A stretch of 46,602 bases of DNA from Acidithiobacillus sp. GTDB lineage: Bacteria > Pseudomonadota > Gammaproteobacteria > Acidithiobacillales > Acidithiobacillaceae. The stretch covers positions 1 to 46,602 of the forward strand of contig JAPTWR010000054.1 of assembly GCA_028065135.1 (NCBI GenBank), given 5' to 3'. The position numbers and the translations under genes are program-made. Each line of letters begins with the position of its first letter. Within the stretch, counting starts at the first letter, position 1. A model generated the notes under the pieces. That model saw nothing but the letters and a program-made list of their open reading frames with translations. It had not been told where the DNA came from and made no database searches. Shown here one piece after another: positions 9,244 to 17,950 of the stretch.

Positions 9244-10193
9244 CCGGCGCAGAGGTTCCAGCAGTCGCGCGTCCGCTTTCCAGCTATCGCAATGCCACAC
9301 CCTTCCCCTGGATGGGCGGGAAAGCGCGCATGGTGAAAACCATCACGCCACTCTTTCCGCCGCACACCACTTACGTAGAGCCATTCGGTGGTGCTGCAAA
9401 CATTCTCTTGGCCAGGGAACCCGCCAAGGTCGAGGTCTACAACGACAGGAGCGGACTGCTGGTCAATTTTTTTCGGGTATTGCAAAACCCCGGCCGCCGA
9501 CAATCGCTTCTGGACCGCCTGGAATGGACCCCGTATGCGCGCATGGAATATGCGCGGGCCTTGGAATGCCTGGATGATGCCGATCCCGTCCTGCAGGCGT
9601 GGGGGTTTTTTGTCGCGCAATGCCAGGGCATCAGCGGTACGGGATCCTTTGGTGATCGCGCTGCAACCAACTGGGGTTATTCGATGGCACGAGACCAGCA
9701 GGCATCTTTCCGTGGGCACGCCGAAAAACTCCCGGCCATTGCCGAGCGCCTGCGTCAGGTCAGCATCGAGCAGGACGATGGCGCCAAGGTCATTCGGCGA
9801 TGGGATGCCGCCGATACCTTGTTCTATGTGGATCCGCCCTATGTCGAATCCACCCGGACCGCAAAGAATGGGCGCTCCGGATATCACACGGAAATCGACG
9901 ATGGCGACCAGGCCTGTCTGGTAGATGCTCTTTTGAATACACAGGGCATGGTCCTCCTTTCAGGGTATCGCACGCCGCTGTTTCAGCCGCTGGAGGACGC
10001 CGGATGGAAACGACGTGAATATGCCATGGACCTGGCCGCCGCTGGCAGGGTGAAAACCTTCAGGGCCATGAGCGCGGCCGGCAAAGCGAAACGACAACGC
10101 ATCGAGTGTCTGTGGCTCTCCCCGCGTGTCGTGGATTGGAATATGCGGTGCAATCAGTTATCGCTGCCCTTCGCAGGCGCGATGTCATGCTGA
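9240..10193 (+). CDS. D12-class DNA adenine-N6 methyltransferase
   Basis: This 317-residue enzyme of the Dam/D12 class probably methylates adenine on element DNA. It shows TPFPWMGGK near the N-terminus, the AdoMet-binding YVEPFGGAANILLA, YNDRSGLLVNFFRVL and the catalytic DPPY in LFYVDPPYVEST. Its start at 9240 overlaps the stop of the Toprim gene (ATGA), so the two are probably translationally coupled. No restriction partner is adjacent, which suggests an anti-restriction or regulatory role rather than a restriction-modification pair. The recognition sequence cannot be read from the protein. Confidence 0.9.
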   Translation: MTGAEVPAVARPLSSYRNATPFPWMGGKARMVKTITPLFPPHTTYVEPFGGAANILLAREPAKVEVYNDRSGLLVNFFRVLQNPGRRQSLLDRLEWTPYARMEYARALECLDDADPVLQAWGFFVAQCQGISGTGSFGDRAATNWGYSMARDQQASFRGHAEKLPAIAERLRQVSIEQDDGAKVIRRWDAADTLFYVDPPYVESTRTAKNGRSGYHTEIDDGDQACLVDALLNTQGMVLLSGYRTPLFQPLEDAGWKRREYAMDLAAAGRVKTFRAMSAAGKAKRQRIECLWLSPRVVDWNMRCNQLSLPFAGAMSC

Positions 10194-10648
10194 TTATCGT
10201 GCGTCCCCACACTTCATTACTGGATGGCCCGGCTGTGGCTCTTTGGTTGGCACGGGAGCGTCAGCTGACACATTGCCTGTTCGCAGTAGATCCGGATTAC
10301 GCCAGACACCCTGTGTATGGCGCTTTGCTGAAGGCCTACGGGTGGCTGGTCGGCCGTCACACTCTGTTGCCGCTGGACCACCAACGCCCCTTTGCGTTGC
10401 GCAAGATGTTTTCTGCTCTGGGGGCGGGACAGCATGTGGTGATCTTTCCCCAGGGCACGGGCCTTTCTGAGCCGGATCGCCCGGATCAGCCGGGGATGGA
10501 TTGGTTGCTCCGCAAGGCCGGCAAGGACGTCTCGATCCTGTCTCTGAGTCTGCACCACGATCAGCGCTGGCCGCGTGTGGCCATTACGCCCTCCTCCGTT
10601 ATCGATACCCCCACCACAAACAGGTCGCCGATGGCCATTACCAGATAG
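10187..10648 (+). CDS. PlsC-like acyltransferase, compact, running into a leader element
   Basis: This 153-residue protein has an H(X4)D motif in RPHTSLLDGP and FPQGTGLSEPDRP in place of the usual FPEGTR, so it resembles the core of lysophospholipid or glycerol-3-phosphate acyltransferases. The ATG at 10187 overlaps the methylase stop. The membrane-anchoring N-terminus of typical PlsC is absent, and the usual N before HxxxxD is P. The frame continues through leader copy 2, so its last residues are SPMAITR and its stop is the leader stop. This suggests the original 3' end was lost when the leader plus gene was joined here. Function uncertain. Confidence 0.6.
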   Translation: MLIIVRPHTSLLDGPAVALWLARERQLTHCLFAVDPDYARHPVYGALLKAYGWLVGRHTLLPLDHQRPFALRKMFSALGAGQHVVIFPQGTGLSEPDRPDQPGMDWLLRKAGKDVSILSLSLHHDQRWPRVAITPSSVIDTPTTNRSPMAITR

Positions 10649-10660
10649 GACTCAATCTGG
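10615..10660 (+). promoter_or_regulatory. Transfer-regulon leader element, copy 2
   Basis: Block 10615-10642 lies inside the end of the acyltransferase frame. The leader frame MAITR (10631-10648) shares that gene's stop. Hairpin CCAGAT (10641-10646) with ATCTGG (10655-10660), directly against GGAG for the gene at 10671. Confidence 0.85.
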
Positions 10661-10670
10661 AGATGATCTG

Positions 10671-13600
10671 ATGGCAACCAGCAAAAACGACATACTGGAT
10701 GGCGTGGTAAAACGTGTAGATGACGCACTGGCCTCTGGCCAGAAACTGCCCTGGCAGAAACCCTGGGAGCCCCAATATGGGGCCATGTCCATGCCCCATA
10801 ATCCGGTCACCGGAAAAATGTACAGCCCGGGCAATACCATGATTCTCTCCATCGCAGCCATGGATCATGGCCACGAAGACCCGCGATATATGACCTACAA
10901 ACAGGCCAGGGATGCTGGCTGGAGTGTTCGCAAAGGAGAACATGCTGCGGCACATATCTATGCACCCATCACCAAAATGTTGGACGATGAGAAAACGGGC
11001 ACCGAACAGCAGAAGCTTGTGGGATACAGGGGTGTCGCCCTGTTTAATGCGGCACAGATCGATGGCATACCGCCCATGGCGATCGTGCCCGAATCCGAGC
11101 GACTGCCAAAGACCATAGAACTGGACGCCATCGCGCAGCAGATGGGCGTAGGTATTCTGCACTCTGGGGGCATGGCCTTCTATCGTTCCAGCGATGACCG
11201 AATACAACTACCGCCGCGAGATACATTCACCGATCAGCACGGATATGACGCCACCAAGGCGCATGAACTCACCCATGCCACGGGGCACCCATCGCGGCTC
11301 AACCGAGACAAGCAATATCAGTCCATCAAAGGACGTGCCGCCGAAGAAATGACGGCAGAAATTGGGGCCTACCTCATGTCCCAGCGCCTGGGTGTGCCTT
11401 TTCTGGGGAATAGCCCGGATCAGACCGACGAACAGCATGCCGCCTACCTCGCGGGATGGGCCCGGGATTTAACCCCGGAAGAGCGGCGTGCCGCTATTGA
11501 TAATGGCATCAAGGCCGCGACCTACATGGAAAAGCAGTTGGAGTTGGCCCGTGCAAATGGGCTGATCGTCGAAGCGGACAGAGGGCAGGTCGTAGATCAT
11601 GCGATGGCCGACCATAGCCCGGCCATGGAATCCGGCATATCCCCTTTGCCTGCTGGTGCGGCAGAGGTGGCCATGCCCCGCCCAGATCAATCACGAGACG
11701 AACCGATCTTGCGGAATGTCCCCGAGGGTCTGCGCCCTTTTATGTCGAACAGCCAGCGCATGGCAACCGAAGCAGGGTTGCGTGGCGAAGAGAAGCTGTT
11801 TTTCAGCGAAAAGATGCGGGAGATGAAGGATCTGGTCGATAAAATGCCGGTTACTTATGGTACCGATGGCTTGGGCGATACAGCACCCGTAACGCTGCAC
11901 TATTACAGCGGAAATGCCGACTGGTACATCATGGAAAAAGATATTGACCACGACGGTGAGGGGCAATTGCAGGCGTTTGGTCTGGCGGACCTGGGCATGG
12001 GTGAACCGGAGTTGGGCTACATCAATATTCGGGAACTGGTGGAGCATGGCGCAGAGATAGACTACCACTTCCCTCCGAGAACGCTGCTGGAATTGAAGCA
12101 GGAAAAATATCCGGAGCTGATTCGGGAGAGCCTGCCAGAGCCGGTACTTTCGCCCGATAACGCGTCGCTTGTCCCCGAGCAGCCGGATATCCCAGGTGTG
12201 CGCCTACCTGATTTCCATAAGGGCGACCTGATCACCTATGTGGATCCAACGGGCAAGGCCTACGACGGCATCATCCTCAAGGAAGCTGATTTCTCCGTGG
12301 GCGAAGATGGAAAGGAAGGGGTCAGCACGCGCTGGCAGCCGGTACAGATCAACGAAAGCAAAAGCGATCTGGAACCGCACAGCCACATCATCGCGACATA
12401 CAGCGTGAATGGCCGAATCAACAAGGATGAATTCACCCGGCACATTCCCAATGCGGTAGCTGGTATTGACCATATCGATCCCGCCAGTCGGAATTATGAA
12501 AAGGACATCGATCGACGCCGAGGCCTTCATGCCGCGCTGGAAGCCCGCGTTTCCCATACATTGAATGGTCTGGATCAGCCAGGCAAAGGGAATACGCTTG
12601 ACAGTTTGCCGTCTGCAGCCCAGGACCATGAGCCGATCAACATGCCGCCGCTGAGTATCCGTTTTGCTGAAGGCGAATGTTATCCTTTCCACTCTGACGC
12701 GGGCCACGGCTGGCTGGAAGTACCCAAAAGTGACCTAAAGGTACTGGACATAGCGGGGGGCATCACCCCGTATTCCTACCAGAAAGGAAACAAGGCATAT
12801 CTGGAGGAAGATGTGGATGCGCCCACCTTCCTGAGGGCTCTTGAAAAAACCATGGGTAAAGACCTGCGATGGGAAGATGTCAGCAGGGATGTGAATGACG
12901 GCGACCAATCCCGCATTCGCAACTATGCCCATTACGAAGCTCCCCTGGAGAAAGCCAAAGGCCTGAAGGTACAACCGGATAATACGGCCTCAGTATCAAC
13001 GACTCCGGCAGAATGGCGGGCCTGGAAAGACCAGGAATTAGCCGCCGCGATGGAACGACTGGGCGGGTATCCTGCTGTCCTGGCCGATCCGCAAAAGTCT
13101 CTGGAATTGCAGGACATGCTGGATAGTGCGCTGGGCGAGCGTGGGGTAGACATCCGCAACAGCCTGCGTGATAGCGGTGACTGGGGGCCTGGCAGTCTGG
13201 GTGAACTGGTTTCTGATGATGCAGTTCTCACCACCCATGCAACCCGTGTGGGCGCCGGTGCCAACATTACGCAACTGCATTGGCACATCACCATGCCCGA
13301 ACTGGATCCAGGCGGGAAGCCCCGGGTCATCGACGATCTGCTGGACAGGTCTGTTGACGACATGGCCGCGCATATTACGGAACAGGCCATGGAAATGCAA
13401 CGTGCTCATTGGCGGCGTCTCGGTGTCCTTCCCCAGAAGGAAGTTGCGGATCGTGCTTCTCTTCTGCCAGAAGAAAAAGTAGATCCGGCGGAAATACAGC
13501 GTGGGGATCATCTGGTTTATCGTGACGGCCCAGGTTGCATAGAAGACGGATTTGCCAGTGCGGCCCATGGATCTCAGATCACCGTTATCCCCATGGATCG

Positions 13601-14405
13601 GGACAAGAATGGAGCGATTGCAACGTGGGTCATGCGCCCTATAACCGTTCAGCAGGATCAGATCATAAGGCACACGGCATCGGCGTCGATGGAGGCAATA
13701 GATACGCTCTCCACAGGTAATCAGCGAATGACGGACAAAGCGTTTGGCGGCGTACGCAGGGCCGCTTACAAAGCGCTATCCAAAAGCGCTTTTGTAGAAA
13801 TGACGGCGGCGCAGGTGATCCAGGATAAACCAGAAATCGACAAGCTCAACGCAGAGCGTGTTTCGCAGCGGGCAAAGGAGAATGCCCAGCGTGCGGTAGA
13901 CGAACAAAAGCGTCTTGCTGGTATTCGCGCAGAACAGGCATCGCGCATTGCAGAGAAAGAATCCCGCTTTGCAGAAGCTTTCGATGGCGGCCCGCATGCG
14001 CTGGAAGATAACAAATCCTACCCCCTGAATCCTGGCGATTATGTGTCCTATATCAGCCCCAGTGGACGGGGCATCGACTGTATCGTTAGGGACAAAGCGG
14101 CGTTGCCGGCAGATCCCACGCAACGCGGCGAAGTCATTTACCAGCGCGTCGAGCGCGGCGGGTTGTCCGGCGACGGTCAATATGAACTCGGCCTGGCCGT
14201 TGCGGGCGACATATCCAAAGGCAGCATCATGGAGCACAGCAGGGATTTTCTGCCAGAACGTGCGCAGATCAAGAAGGGAAACTCCCCAGCGCTGGATGAA
14301 GCACTGGATAAGCGGATGCAACAGAAACGTGAGGAGGATTCCCCCGGGAAAACTGCGAAAGCACGGTCTGCGGTGCGGCAAAAGGATCTGGGCCTGGAAC
14401 GCTAA
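10671..14405 (+). CDS. ardC: Giant ArdC-type antirestriction/polyvalent protein
   Basis: This protein has 1244 residues, about four times the usual ArdC length (near 300). Residues 1-130 match the ArdC N-terminal ssDNA-binding domain (LPWQKPW, NPVTGKMYSPGNTM). A zincin peptidase follows, with HELTH at 198-202 and a downstream EEMTAEIGAYL. About 375-470 is DUF2958-like (YNI-type GYINIRELVEHGAEIDYHF). The rest holds three diverged copies of one small domain, starting near GDLITYVDPTGKAYD (about 515), GDHLVYRDGPG (about 943) and GDYVSYISPSGRGID (about 1120). The end is RQKDLGLER. ArdC of plasmid pSa is known to enter recipients and protect DNA; that role here is inferred. The start ATG 10671 has GGAG 8 bases upstream. 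Confidence 0.85.
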   Translation: MATSKNDILDGVVKRVDDALASGQKLPWQKPWEPQYGAMSMPHNPVTGKMYSPGNTMILSIAAMDHGHEDPRYMTYKQARDAGWSVRKGEHAAAHIYAPITKMLDDEKTGTEQQKLVGYRGVALFNAAQIDGIPPMAIVPESERLPKTIELDAIAQQMGVGILHSGGMAFYRSSDDRIQLPPRDTFTDQHGYDATKAHELTHATGHPSRLNRDKQYQSIKGRAAEEMTAEIGAYLMSQRLGVPFLGNSPDQTDEQHAAYLAGWARDLTPEERRAAIDNGIKAATYMEKQLELARANGLIVEADRGQVVDHAMADHSPAMESGISPLPAGAAEVAMPRPDQSRDEPILRNVPEGLRPFMSNSQRMATEAGLRGEEKLFFSEKMREMKDLVDKMPVTYGTDGLGDTAPVTLHYYSGNADWYIMEKDIDHDGEGQLQAFGLADLGMGEPELGYINIRELVEHGAEIDYHFPPRTLLELKQEKYPELIRESLPEPVLSPDNASLVPEQPDIPGVRLPDFHKGDLITYVDPTGKAYDGIILKEADFSVGEDGKEGVSTRWQPVQINESKSDLEPHSHIIATYSVNGRINKDEFTRHIPNAVAGIDHIDPASRNYEKDIDRRRGLHAALEARVSHTLNGLDQPGKGNTLDSLPSAAQDHEPINMPPLSIRFAEGECYPFHSDAGHGWLEVPKSDLKVLDIAGGITPYSYQKGNKAYLEEDVDAPTFLRALEKTMGKDLRWEDVSRDVNDGDQSRIRNYAHYEAPLEKAKGLKVQPDNTASVSTTPAEWRAWKDQELAAAMERLGGYPAVLADPQKSLELQDMLDSALGERGVDIRNSLRDSGDWGPGSLGELVSDDAVLTTHATRVGAGANITQLHWHITMPELDPGGKPRVIDDLLDRSVDDMAAHITEQAMEMQRAHWRRLGVLPQKEVADRASLLPEEKVDPAEIQRGDHLVYRDGPGCIEDGFASAAHGSQITVIPMDRDKNGAIATWVMRPITVQQDQIIRHTASASMEAIDTLSTGNQRMTDKAFGGVRRAAYKALSKSAFVEMTAAQVIQDKPEIDKLNAERVSQRAKENAQRAVDEQKRLAGIRAEQASRIAEKESRFAEAFDGGPHALEDNKSYPLNPGDYVSYISPSGRGIDCIVRDKAALPADPTQRGEVIYQRVERGGLSGDGQYELGLAVAGDISKGSIMEHSRDFLPERAQIKKGNSPALDEALDKRMQQKREEDSPGKTAKARSAVRQKDLGLER

Positions 14406-14428
14406 CCGTTTCAGTCAGTATCGGGAAC

Positions 14429-14475
14429 CACAAACAGGTCCCCGATGGCCATTACCGATTGCAAGTGTCGCAACG
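14429..14475 (+). promoter_or_regulatory. Transfer-regulon leader element, copy 3
   Basis: Block 14429-14456; leader ATG at 14445 opens a frame that runs out of phase into the next gene (to 14627). Hairpin CG(A)TTGC (14456-14462) with GCAACG (14470-14475), one bulged A, 7-base loop. AGGAG for the gene at 14494 follows 5 bases later. Confidence 0.8.
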
Positions 14476-14493
14476 CAAACAGGAGAAGTCATC

Positions 14494-15045
14494 ATGGAAC
14501 AAAATGCCGAAACGAAGAAGTATCCCCATCTTCAAGCCGCTATCAAGGTGGAAGATGGCAGCTTCATCAATATGCGTACCTGGGCGGACAAGAGTGGTCA
14601 GCTCAAGGGGACCGTAGAGCGCAATGATCCGGCCACGGGTGAGCGGAACAAAGCCGATGTGGAGTTTAAGGCCTATGGTGAGGGCGACAAGGCCGCTTTG
14701 GTGGGTTACATCAAGGAAGGTGAAAAAACGACCAAGGTCAATCTGCAAAAAGTGGCTCCGGAAGGGAAAGAGCCCTTTGTGGCGATGTCAGTTGCCGAAA
14801 AGGAACCTGGAGACGACAAATACACCTACCTCAAGGGCCGTGGTGGCATTGTTCGTGAAAATGAAGATCTGGCAGCGATGCCCAATGCCAAAACATCCCA
14901 AATCGTCAGTGAGACGCTGAACGTCTCCCGGGATGCCCTGAAACCCCGAGAGCCTGTGCAGGAGCGGTCCACAGCGGAACCGGAGAAATCCAAACCGGCT
15001 AAGTCCCCCAAAAAGGCGACCCAGACCAAGGGCATGGAGCGCTGA
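14494..15045 (+). CDS. Unknown 183-residue protein with Gly-Met-Glu-Arg tail
   Basis: I do not recognise this family. It is hydrophilic, with no signal peptide or membrane segment. The first two thirds (MEQNAETKKYPHLQAAIKV to about residue 130) look like a small beta-rich domain of the single-strand-binding or 'DUF-type plasmid' kind, with WADKSGQLKGTV and YTYLKGRGG. The last 45 residues are rich in Lys, Pro and Ser and end KKATQTKGMER, the tail shared with five other proteins here. It has its own leader and an AGGAG site, and lies between the ArdC-like and LPD7 genes, so a role in establishment in the recipient is a guess from position. Confidence 0.7.
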   Translation: MEQNAETKKYPHLQAAIKVEDGSFINMRTWADKSGQLKGTVERNDPATGERNKADVEFKAYGEGDKAALVGYIKEGEKTTKVNLQKVAPEGKEPFVAMSVAEKEPGDDKYTYLKGRGGIVRENEDLAAMPNAKTSQIVSETLNVSRDALKPREPVQERSTAEPEKSKPAKSPKKATQTKGMER

Positions 15046-15065
15046 GGTAATGCCCCATCGGGAAT

Positions 15066-15115
15066 CACAAAACAGGTTCCCGATGGCCATTACAGAATGG
15101 GCATTGTCACTGCAT
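15066..15115 (+). promoter_or_regulatory. Transfer-regulon leader element, copy 4
   Basis: Block 15066-15094 with one extra A (CACAAAACAGG) and ACA for ACC. Leader frame MAITEWALSLHRGVNS (15083-15133) overlaps the next start as ATGA at 15130. A weaker stem forms from AT(GG)GCA (15097-15103) and TGCAT (15111-15115). Confidence 0.7.
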
Positions 15116-15129
15116 AGAGGAGTTAATTC

Positions 15130-17826
15130 ATGAGCACCGATCAGAAAGCCACCCGCGAGTCCCTGCTGGCCGAATTCAAAACGGCACGGGATGCCGCCAT
15201 TATCCGGTCACAGATGGGCATGGAACAGATCGCCCAACGTCACCGCCAGGAGCGCGCCGATGCGCTAAAGGAATTTGCGGGCAAGCGTGCCGACATCGAG
15301 GCCGCTTTTGAGAAGGATGGCGCGCCGGCTGGCGCGTGGCCATCCCTGATGGCGATGGAACAGTCGCGGCATATGGAGCCGCTGATCCAGCAGCAGACCG
15401 AAGAGCATGCCGCCGACCTGGCAGCACATGGTGTGCCCACATGGGAGGGTTTTCTCACGGAGAAATCCCATGCCGGCGATGCACTGGCAGCGACCATGCT
15501 GGCGGAGATGGATGCCCGCAAACACCGGGGCGAAGAAATCAGCAAAGTGAACGGTTTTGAAGGCGAACCGGTGGATACCGGACATCGCAAGCTGTCCATG
15601 TTCGATGATATCCAGTCGGAATATGACAAGGACGCCGACTCGGTGCATTACCATCGCAAGTCGGATGGCACAGAACTCTTTGAAGACAAGGGCTCCCGCA
15701 TTGAAATGAAGGAAACCAGCAGCAAAAGCATCGAGACCGCCTTGTTGTTGGCGCAGGAGCGCTTCAAAAAGGGCACTCTGCTGACGATTACGGGCGACGA
15801 GCAGTTCCAGCAGGATGCAGCACGGATTGCCGGGCGGTTGGGCATTCCCATCAAGAACAAGGACCTCATCGAGGTCTGGCAGCAGTCCCGCGACAAAGCG
15901 GCAATGGGTATTGCCGAAGACGAACCAGACATCACCCCCAGTAACGGGTTTTCCGGGAAGGAAGCGGTACAGGAGCGGGCGGCGCCTGCACAGGATAAAG
16001 CGGCACCTGACGTGGGCAATGCGCCTGATGCAGAGCGCGTCACTCCATCAACAGCTACTGAGCCCGTGGTAGACAAAGACGCACCCCGCAAGTTGCTGGA
16101 TCATGGTGCCGCGCCCTACCAGTTCAAGGAAGGCAACACCAAAAGCTACTACGTGAAGACACAGGATGCCTATGGCAAGGAGCACGTTACCTGGGGCGTG
16201 GGGCTGGAAAAGGCGATGGAGGACTCTGCGGCGTCAAGGGGCGATCTGATCCGGCTCAAGCATGTGGGCAAGGAACTGGTGACGATCCCCGTCATGGATA
16301 AAGACGGGAATCCGGTGATGCACGACAACGGCACGCCAAAAACGCAAACCACCAATCGGAACAGTTTTACCATTGATGTGGACAACAGGCCACTTAAAGC
16401 CAGCCCGCATATCGGTGCCGCTGCGGCAGAACAAGGCTATCCAGTAGAGAACGGTCATGTCGCTATTCCACCAGCGGATTATGCCGCGGCGAAGGCGGAC
16501 CTGAGTGTACTCTCCAGTGCTGGCCATCACGCGATCCACCAGGTGAGCCAGAAACCTTTTGCGGAATTGCAGCCCCTGGAAAAGCACACACTGATTTCCG
16601 AAGGATTGGCTGATGAAAACGGGCTCAATCGCCAGGGGGTTGCCGCCGTGATCACCAGTGATCGGCAATTGGAATTGCGCCGGGAGCGTGCGCCAGAATC
16701 CGACAAAGATCTGCTGAAGCCTGGGCATGAAGCGGCACAGGTGAAGGCGGCACCTGCCGTTGAAAAGGCTGCGCCGGAGCAGAGCAAATCTGGGCCTGAT
16801 CTCGTGGGCGCGCGTTTACCGGAAGGCATGACGGTAAAAGATCGTATCGTGACGGTTATTCTTCAGGGAGGAAGCCGCAGGGGTACGCAAAACGTGGAGC
16901 GGCAGGTCGCCACGAAAGAGAATGGTCCTGTGGAGGTGTTAGGTTATGCAGTTCAGCGTGAGTATATTCAGACCTTGCCCAATGGGGAGGTGCGCTCGAT
17001 GGTGGCGTACCCCCAGACAAAGCCCCAGGAGCAGAAAAGCGGGATACTGTCGCCATTTGCCACGCGGGAGGAGGCGGAACAGGCATTGCCCGCGCTACAG
17101 GGTAAGGATGGCATATCAGTGCACGGCGGCACACTCGCGGAGTCCATTGCGCTCGAAATCAAAGAGCATGGCGGCCACGCACCGATTGACGATGAGAAAG
17201 AAAAAATCGCATCGCCAGTCCGGTATGCGTTACACGCAGAGCAATTGCCCATGGGCATGACCAGCAAGGATCGAGTCGCGGCGATCGTTGTGCGCGAAGG
17301 ACATCGGTTTGTATCCGATCCAGGGAAGGATTACCCGGATGGCACGATAAAGGGGTATGCGGTCGTGCGCGACTACACCCAGGAATTCCAGGGCGGTCAC
17401 AAAATCAGCGCGTCGCGGGTGATGCCCAACATTCAGGAGGATGCACCGACCCAGCAACCCCATCCTATCCATAATCCCTATACCAGCAAGGAACAGGCCG
17501 AGCAGTCTATCGCAGCGTTGCATGGACTGGCGCCCTATGGTCAGGTGCAGGTCATGACCGAAATCATAGAAGATCATCGCCGTAGCGAATCCCCGGAGAT
17601 GAAGCCGCTGGATCCAGGCGATCAGGCCCAGGCGCAGGATCAAAAGCGCCTCAATATCCGTAATGAGGACCAGCAGGCACAGGAGAAAAAAGCCACGGAG
17701 AAGAAGATCGAGTCGAAGAAGGAGATTGAGAGGAAAGCCCATGAGCGCGACAAATCGCAGGAGCGCAATCAGGAGCGGGCAGTGACCCGTGCCCGCGTGC
17801 AAAAGGAAATCGGTCTGGAGCGGTAA
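15130..17826 (+). CDS. LPD7-containing polyvalent protein with internal duplication
   Basis: This protein of 898 residues starts with a coiled, charged N-terminus. About 171-250 is an LPD7-like domain (VHYHRKSDGTELFEDKG ... AARIAGRLGIPI), known from TraI-type relaxases and polyvalent proteins of mobile elements. About 325-415 matches another relaxase-associated module (APYQFKEGNTKSYYV, VTWGVGLEKAM). Two tandem copies of a roughly 125-residue domain follow: LPEGMTVKDRIVTVI (about 564) and LPMGMTSKDRVAAIV (about 707), each continuing GYAV.R.Y.Q and ending in EEAEQ/KEQAEQ and AL.G. A Lys/Glu-rich coiled tail ends RVQKEIGLER. No relaxase catalytic motif is present. It is followed by a terminator and leader copy 5. 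Confidence 0.75.
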   Translation: MSTDQKATRESLLAEFKTARDAAIIRSQMGMEQIAQRHRQERADALKEFAGKRADIEAAFEKDGAPAGAWPSLMAMEQSRHMEPLIQQQTEEHAADLAAHGVPTWEGFLTEKSHAGDALAATMLAEMDARKHRGEEISKVNGFEGEPVDTGHRKLSMFDDIQSEYDKDADSVHYHRKSDGTELFEDKGSRIEMKETSSKSIETALLLAQERFKKGTLLTITGDEQFQQDAARIAGRLGIPIKNKDLIEVWQQSRDKAAMGIAEDEPDITPSNGFSGKEAVQERAAPAQDKAAPDVGNAPDAERVTPSTATEPVVDKDAPRKLLDHGAAPYQFKEGNTKSYYVKTQDAYGKEHVTWGVGLEKAMEDSAASRGDLIRLKHVGKELVTIPVMDKDGNPVMHDNGTPKTQTTNRNSFTIDVDNRPLKASPHIGAAAAEQGYPVENGHVAIPPADYAAAKADLSVLSSAGHHAIHQVSQKPFAELQPLEKHTLISEGLADENGLNRQGVAAVITSDRQLELRRERAPESDKDLLKPGHEAAQVKAAPAVEKAAPEQSKSGPDLVGARLPEGMTVKDRIVTVILQGGSRRGTQNVERQVATKENGPVEVLGYAVQREYIQTLPNGEVRSMVAYPQTKPQEQKSGILSPFATREEAEQALPALQGKDGISVHGGTLAESIALEIKEHGGHAPIDDEKEKIASPVRYALHAEQLPMGMTSKDRVAAIVVREGHRFVSDPGKDYPDGTIKGYAVVRDYTQEFQGGHKISASRVMPNIQEDAPTQQPHPIHNPYTSKEQAEQSIAALHGLAPYGQVQVMTEIIEDHRRSESPEMKPLDPGDQAQAQDQKRLNIRNEDQQAQEKKATEKKIESKKEIERKAHERDKSQERNQERAVTRARVQKEIGLER

Positions 17827-17853
17827 ACCCCCTCATCAACGCATCGTTACCTC

Positions 17854-17876
17854 CCCCGCCCAGTGCGGGGTTTTTT
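17854..17876 (+). terminator. Rho-independent terminator
   Basis: CCCCGC (17854-17859), loop CCAGT, GCGGGG (17865-17870), then six T. It lies 27 bases after the LPD7 gene and only 12 bases before leader copy 5. Confidence 0.85.
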
Positions 17877-17888
17877 GTGATCAATATG

Positions 17889-17935
17889 CACCCAAAACAG
17901 GTCCCCGATGGCCATTCATAGGGGACAGACCTTAT
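17889..17935 (+). promoter_or_regulatory. Transfer-regulon leader element, copy 5
   Basis: Diverged block 17889-17916: CACCCAAAACAGG, TCCCCG, ATGGCCATT, then CAT instead of ACC. Leader frame 17908-17961 overlaps the traG start. Stem ATAGGG (17918-17923) with CCTTAT (17930-17935), including one G-U pair, so the changed bases are still paired. Confidence 0.75.
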
Positions 17936-17950
17936 TTACCGGAGAGTGCC

